Positions 62,187-64,000 of a stretch of DNA of 64,000 bases are shown here, piece after piece. Below the pieces are notes generated by a model. That model was not told the origin of the DNA, ran no database searches, and was given only the letters and a program-made list of their open reading frames with translations. How positions within the stretch are numbered: the first letter of the stretch is position 1; every line of letters starts with the position of its first letter. The stretch lies in assembly GCF_042651965.1 (NCBI RefSeq), contig NZ_JBHSDY010000006.1:1-64000 (forward strand). Direction: 5' to 3'. The translations under genes were made by a program, and so were the position numbers. Source of the DNA: Castellaniella hirudinis (GTDB lineage: Bacteria; Pseudomonadota; Gammaproteobacteria; Burkholderiales; Burkholderiaceae_B).

Positions 62187-63689
62187 ATGTGCGGAATCGT
62201 GGGTGTGATGGGGCGCGGCCCCGTCAATCAACTGATCTATGACAGCCTGTTGCTGCTGCAGCATCGGGGCCAGGACGCGGCGGGCATCGCCACCGCGCAC
62301 GATCAGTTCTTCAATATGCACAAGGCCCATGGCCTGGTGCGCGACGTGTTCCGCACGCGCAATATGCGGGCGCTGCCCGGCAACAGCGGGGTGGGGCAGG
62401 TGCGCTACCCCACGGCGGGCTCCAGCGCCAGCGTGGACGAGGCCCAGCCCTTTTACGTCAATGCGCCGTTCGGCATCACCTTCGTGCACAACGGCAACCT
62501 GACCAACTGGCGCGAACTGCGCGAGTCCCTGTTCAAGCACGACCGGCGCCACATCAACACCAATTCCGACTCCGAAGTCCTGCTCAACGTCTTCGCCCAC
62601 GAGCTGCAGCAGGCCTCCAACGGCGTCACCCTGGATGCCAACGCGGTGTTCCAGGCGGTGCGCGCGGTGCACCGTCGCGCCAAGGGCGCCTATGCCGTCA
62701 TCGCCAACATCAGCAGCTTTGGCCTGGTGGCTTTCCGCGACCCGCACGGCATCCGGCCCCTGTGCCTGGGCCGCAACGACACCCCGTCCGGCACCGAATG
62801 GATGCTGGCCTCCGAATCCGTGGCGCTGACCGGCAGCGGCTTTTCCCTGGTGCGCGACATCGCGCCCGGCGAGGCCGTCGTCATCACCGAGGACGGTGAA
62901 TTCAGCGCCGAAGCCTGCGCCGAACCCGGCCTGGAACAGACGCCCTGCGTCTTTGAATACGTTTATTTCGCCCGGCCTGATTCCGTCATGGACGGGATCT
63001 CGATCTATGACGCGCGCCTGCACATGGGCGAATACCTGGCGGACAAGGTCGCCAAGACCCTGCGCCTGGGCGATCTGGACGTGGTCATGCCGATTCCGGA
63101 TTCATCGCGCCCTTCGGCCATGCAACTGGCCGCGCGACTGGGCCTGAACTACCGCGAAGGCTTCATCAAGAACCGCTATGTGGGCCGCACCTTCATCATG
63201 CCCGGCCAGGCCGTGCGCAAGAAATCCGTGCGCCAGAAACTCAGCGCCATCGACATGGAGTTCCGCGGCAAGAACGTGCTGCTGGTCGACGATTCGATCG
63301 TGCGCGGCACCACCAGCCGCGAAATCGTCGACATGGCGCGGGCGGCGGGCGCCAACAAGGTCTATTTCGCCTCGGCGGCCCCGGCGGTCCGCTATCCGAA
63401 CGTCTACGGCATCGACATGCCGACCCAGGCCGAACTGATCGCCACTGGACGGGACGAGGCGCAGATCGCCCGCGAGATCGGCGCCGACGGCCTGGTCTAC
63501 CAGGACCTGGACGACCTGGAGCAATCCCTGCGGGACCTGAACCCGGCCATGCGGTCCTTTGAGTCGTCCTGCTTCAATGGCCGTTACATCACCGGCGACA
63601 TCGACGAAGCCTATCTGGAGCTGCTGCGCAACTCCCGCGGCCTGCCGCAGCGTTCCGGCGCCATGGTGGCACCGGCAGAGGAAAGCTGA
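62187..63689 (+). CDS. purF: Amidophosphoribosyltransferase PurF
   Basis: First enzyme of de novo purine synthesis, making phosphoribosylamine from PRPP and glutamine. It is 500 aa. M-C-G-I-V-G-V exposes the N-terminal nucleophile Cys after Met removal, with no propeptide, as in E. coli. H-R-G-Q-D-A-A-G-I and H-N-G-N-L-T-N belong to the glutaminase domain, and V-L-L-V-D-D-S-I-V-R-G-T-T-S is the PRPP loop. No PurR-like palindrome is obvious. It is convergent with dsbB, with a single base between stops. Confidence 0.97.
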   Translation: MCGIVGVMGRGPVNQLIYDSLLLLQHRGQDAAGIATAHDQFFNMHKAHGLVRDVFRTRNMRALPGNSGVGQVRYPTAGSSASVDEAQPFYVNAPFGITFVHNGNLTNWRELRESLFKHDRRHINTNSDSEVLLNVFAHELQQASNGVTLDANAVFQAVRAVHRRAKGAYAVIANISSFGLVAFRDPHGIRPLCLGRNDTPSGTEWMLASESVALTGSGFSLVRDIAPGEAVVITEDGEFSAEACAEPGLEQTPCVFEYVYFARPDSVMDGISIYDARLHMGEYLADKVAKTLRLGDLDVVMPIPDSSRPSAMQLAARLGLNYREGFIKNRYVGRTFIMPGQAVRKKSVRQKLSAIDMEFRGKNVLLVDDSIVRGTTSREIVDMARAAGANKVYFASAAPAVRYPNVYGIDMPTQAELIATGRDEAQIAREIGADGLVYQDLDDLEQSLRDLNPAMRSFESSCFNGRYITGDIDEAYLELLRNSRGLPQRSGAMVAPAEES

Positions 63690-63690
63690 A

Positions 63691-64000
63691 TCAGTTTCGG
63701 GCGGCGCGTCGCAGCGCGGCCAGCGCCAGCACGGCGCAGGCGATGAACAGCATCAGGCCCCACAGCGCGTATTCCACGCCCAGCAGAGTGACGCGGGCGT
63801 CCATGCAGCTTGCATAGATGCCGAACAGCCAGGGCAGGGCGGCGTCCAGCCCTGAGCTTGAAATGAAGCGGTCGGCGAAGGTCTGCGCGCAGGAGAACAT
63901 CTGCGCGGCCACGCTGTATTGATACCAGGCGGCGACGATGCCGCACCCGGCCAGCACAGCCGCAATGGCGGCGCCGGCGCGGCGCGCCAGGGTCGAGCCC
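63691..64000 (-). CDS. dsbB: Disulfide bond formation protein B, C-terminal part
   Basis: Minus-strand frame entering from the right edge, about 103 codons visible to a TGA at 63691. Features match the second half of DsbB, the quinone-linked oxidase of DsbA. A helix (A-V-L-A-G-C-G-I-V-A-A-W-Y-Q-Y) is followed by a periplasmic loop with Cys in M-F-S-C-A-Q and Y-A-S-C-M-D, flanking L-P-W-L-F. The last helix is G-L-M-L-F-I-A-C-A-V-L. The N-terminus with the first Cys pair is outside the window. A GTG at 63957 is internal, not the start. Confidence 0.75.
   Translation of the reverse strand, partial: GSTLARRAGAAIAAVLAGCGIVAAWYQYSVAAQMFSCAQTFADRFISSSGLDAALPWLFGIYASCMDARVTLLGVEYALWGLMLFIACAVLALAALRRAARN

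Overview
The window looks like chromosome of a high-GC betaproteobacterium, most likely Burkholderiales, family Alcaligenaceae (Bordetella/Achromobacter/Castellaniella type). The evidence is the order leuC-leuD-leuB-asd-fimV-truA-trpF, the order folC-dedD-cvpA-purF, the pyruvate dehydrogenase operon with a lipoyl domain on E3 (aceE-aceF-lpdA) divergent from a PAS kinase/LuxR regulator pair and folD-prlC, and a cyoABCD-surf1-regBA block. Genus is not resolvable by eye. No tRNA, rRNA, CRISPR array, phage or plasmid functions were found.

Layout. 1-69: end of an IS3-family (IS150-type) insertion sequence running off the left edge, lying inside a copy of a dispersed repeat. 137-6914: dusA, CBS protein, yihY, DUF2069, selO, a Cys-rich MerR regulator and a chemoreceptor. 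7082-13718: aroC with an M48 lipoprotein protease, then leuCDB and asd. 13721-19439: fimV, truA, an orphan TRAP transporter (dctQM) and trpF. 19461-27807: an MFS transporter, quinol oxidase cyoABCD, SURF1 and the redox two-component pair RegB/RegA. 27988-30736: a three-gene ABC importer of the TrpXYZ-like group. 30885-38262: TetR regulator, RND tripartite efflux pump and pdxJ. 38345-46692: nitroreductase, then copper handling (cueR, copA, copZ) mixed with an MFS exporter, an SDR/TetR divergent pair, a VOC protein and a flavoprotein disulfide reductase. 46778-52717: SCO1-type chaperone, oligopeptidase A, folD and a FixJ-type two-component system on the minus strand. 52979-59140: aceE-aceF-lpdA. 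59340-63689: folC-dedD-cvpA-purF, followed by the end of dsbB.

How parts fit. Quinol oxidase, SURF1 (assembly), the quinone-sensing RegB/RegA pair and the SCO1 copper chaperone form a respiratory and redox theme. CueR, CopA and CopZ form a copper-efflux circuit with two recognisable CueR-type operators. The pyruvate dehydrogenase operon faces a sensor kinase pair across a 261-bp promoter region.

The most interesting points are structural. The usual truA-trpF-trpB-trpA-accD-folC neighbourhood appears split, with about 40 kb between trpF and folC and trpBA/accD absent. Three same-orientation copies of an intergenic repeat sit upstream of dusA, regB and folC. The regB copy is flanked by 14-bp direct repeats that suggest it split an ancestral surf1-regB ATGA overlap. 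A 162-bp MITE-like element lies between copA and cueR and supplies the copA stop codon. The nitroreductase leader has two mutually exclusive hairpins. No clearly undescribed multi-gene system was identified.
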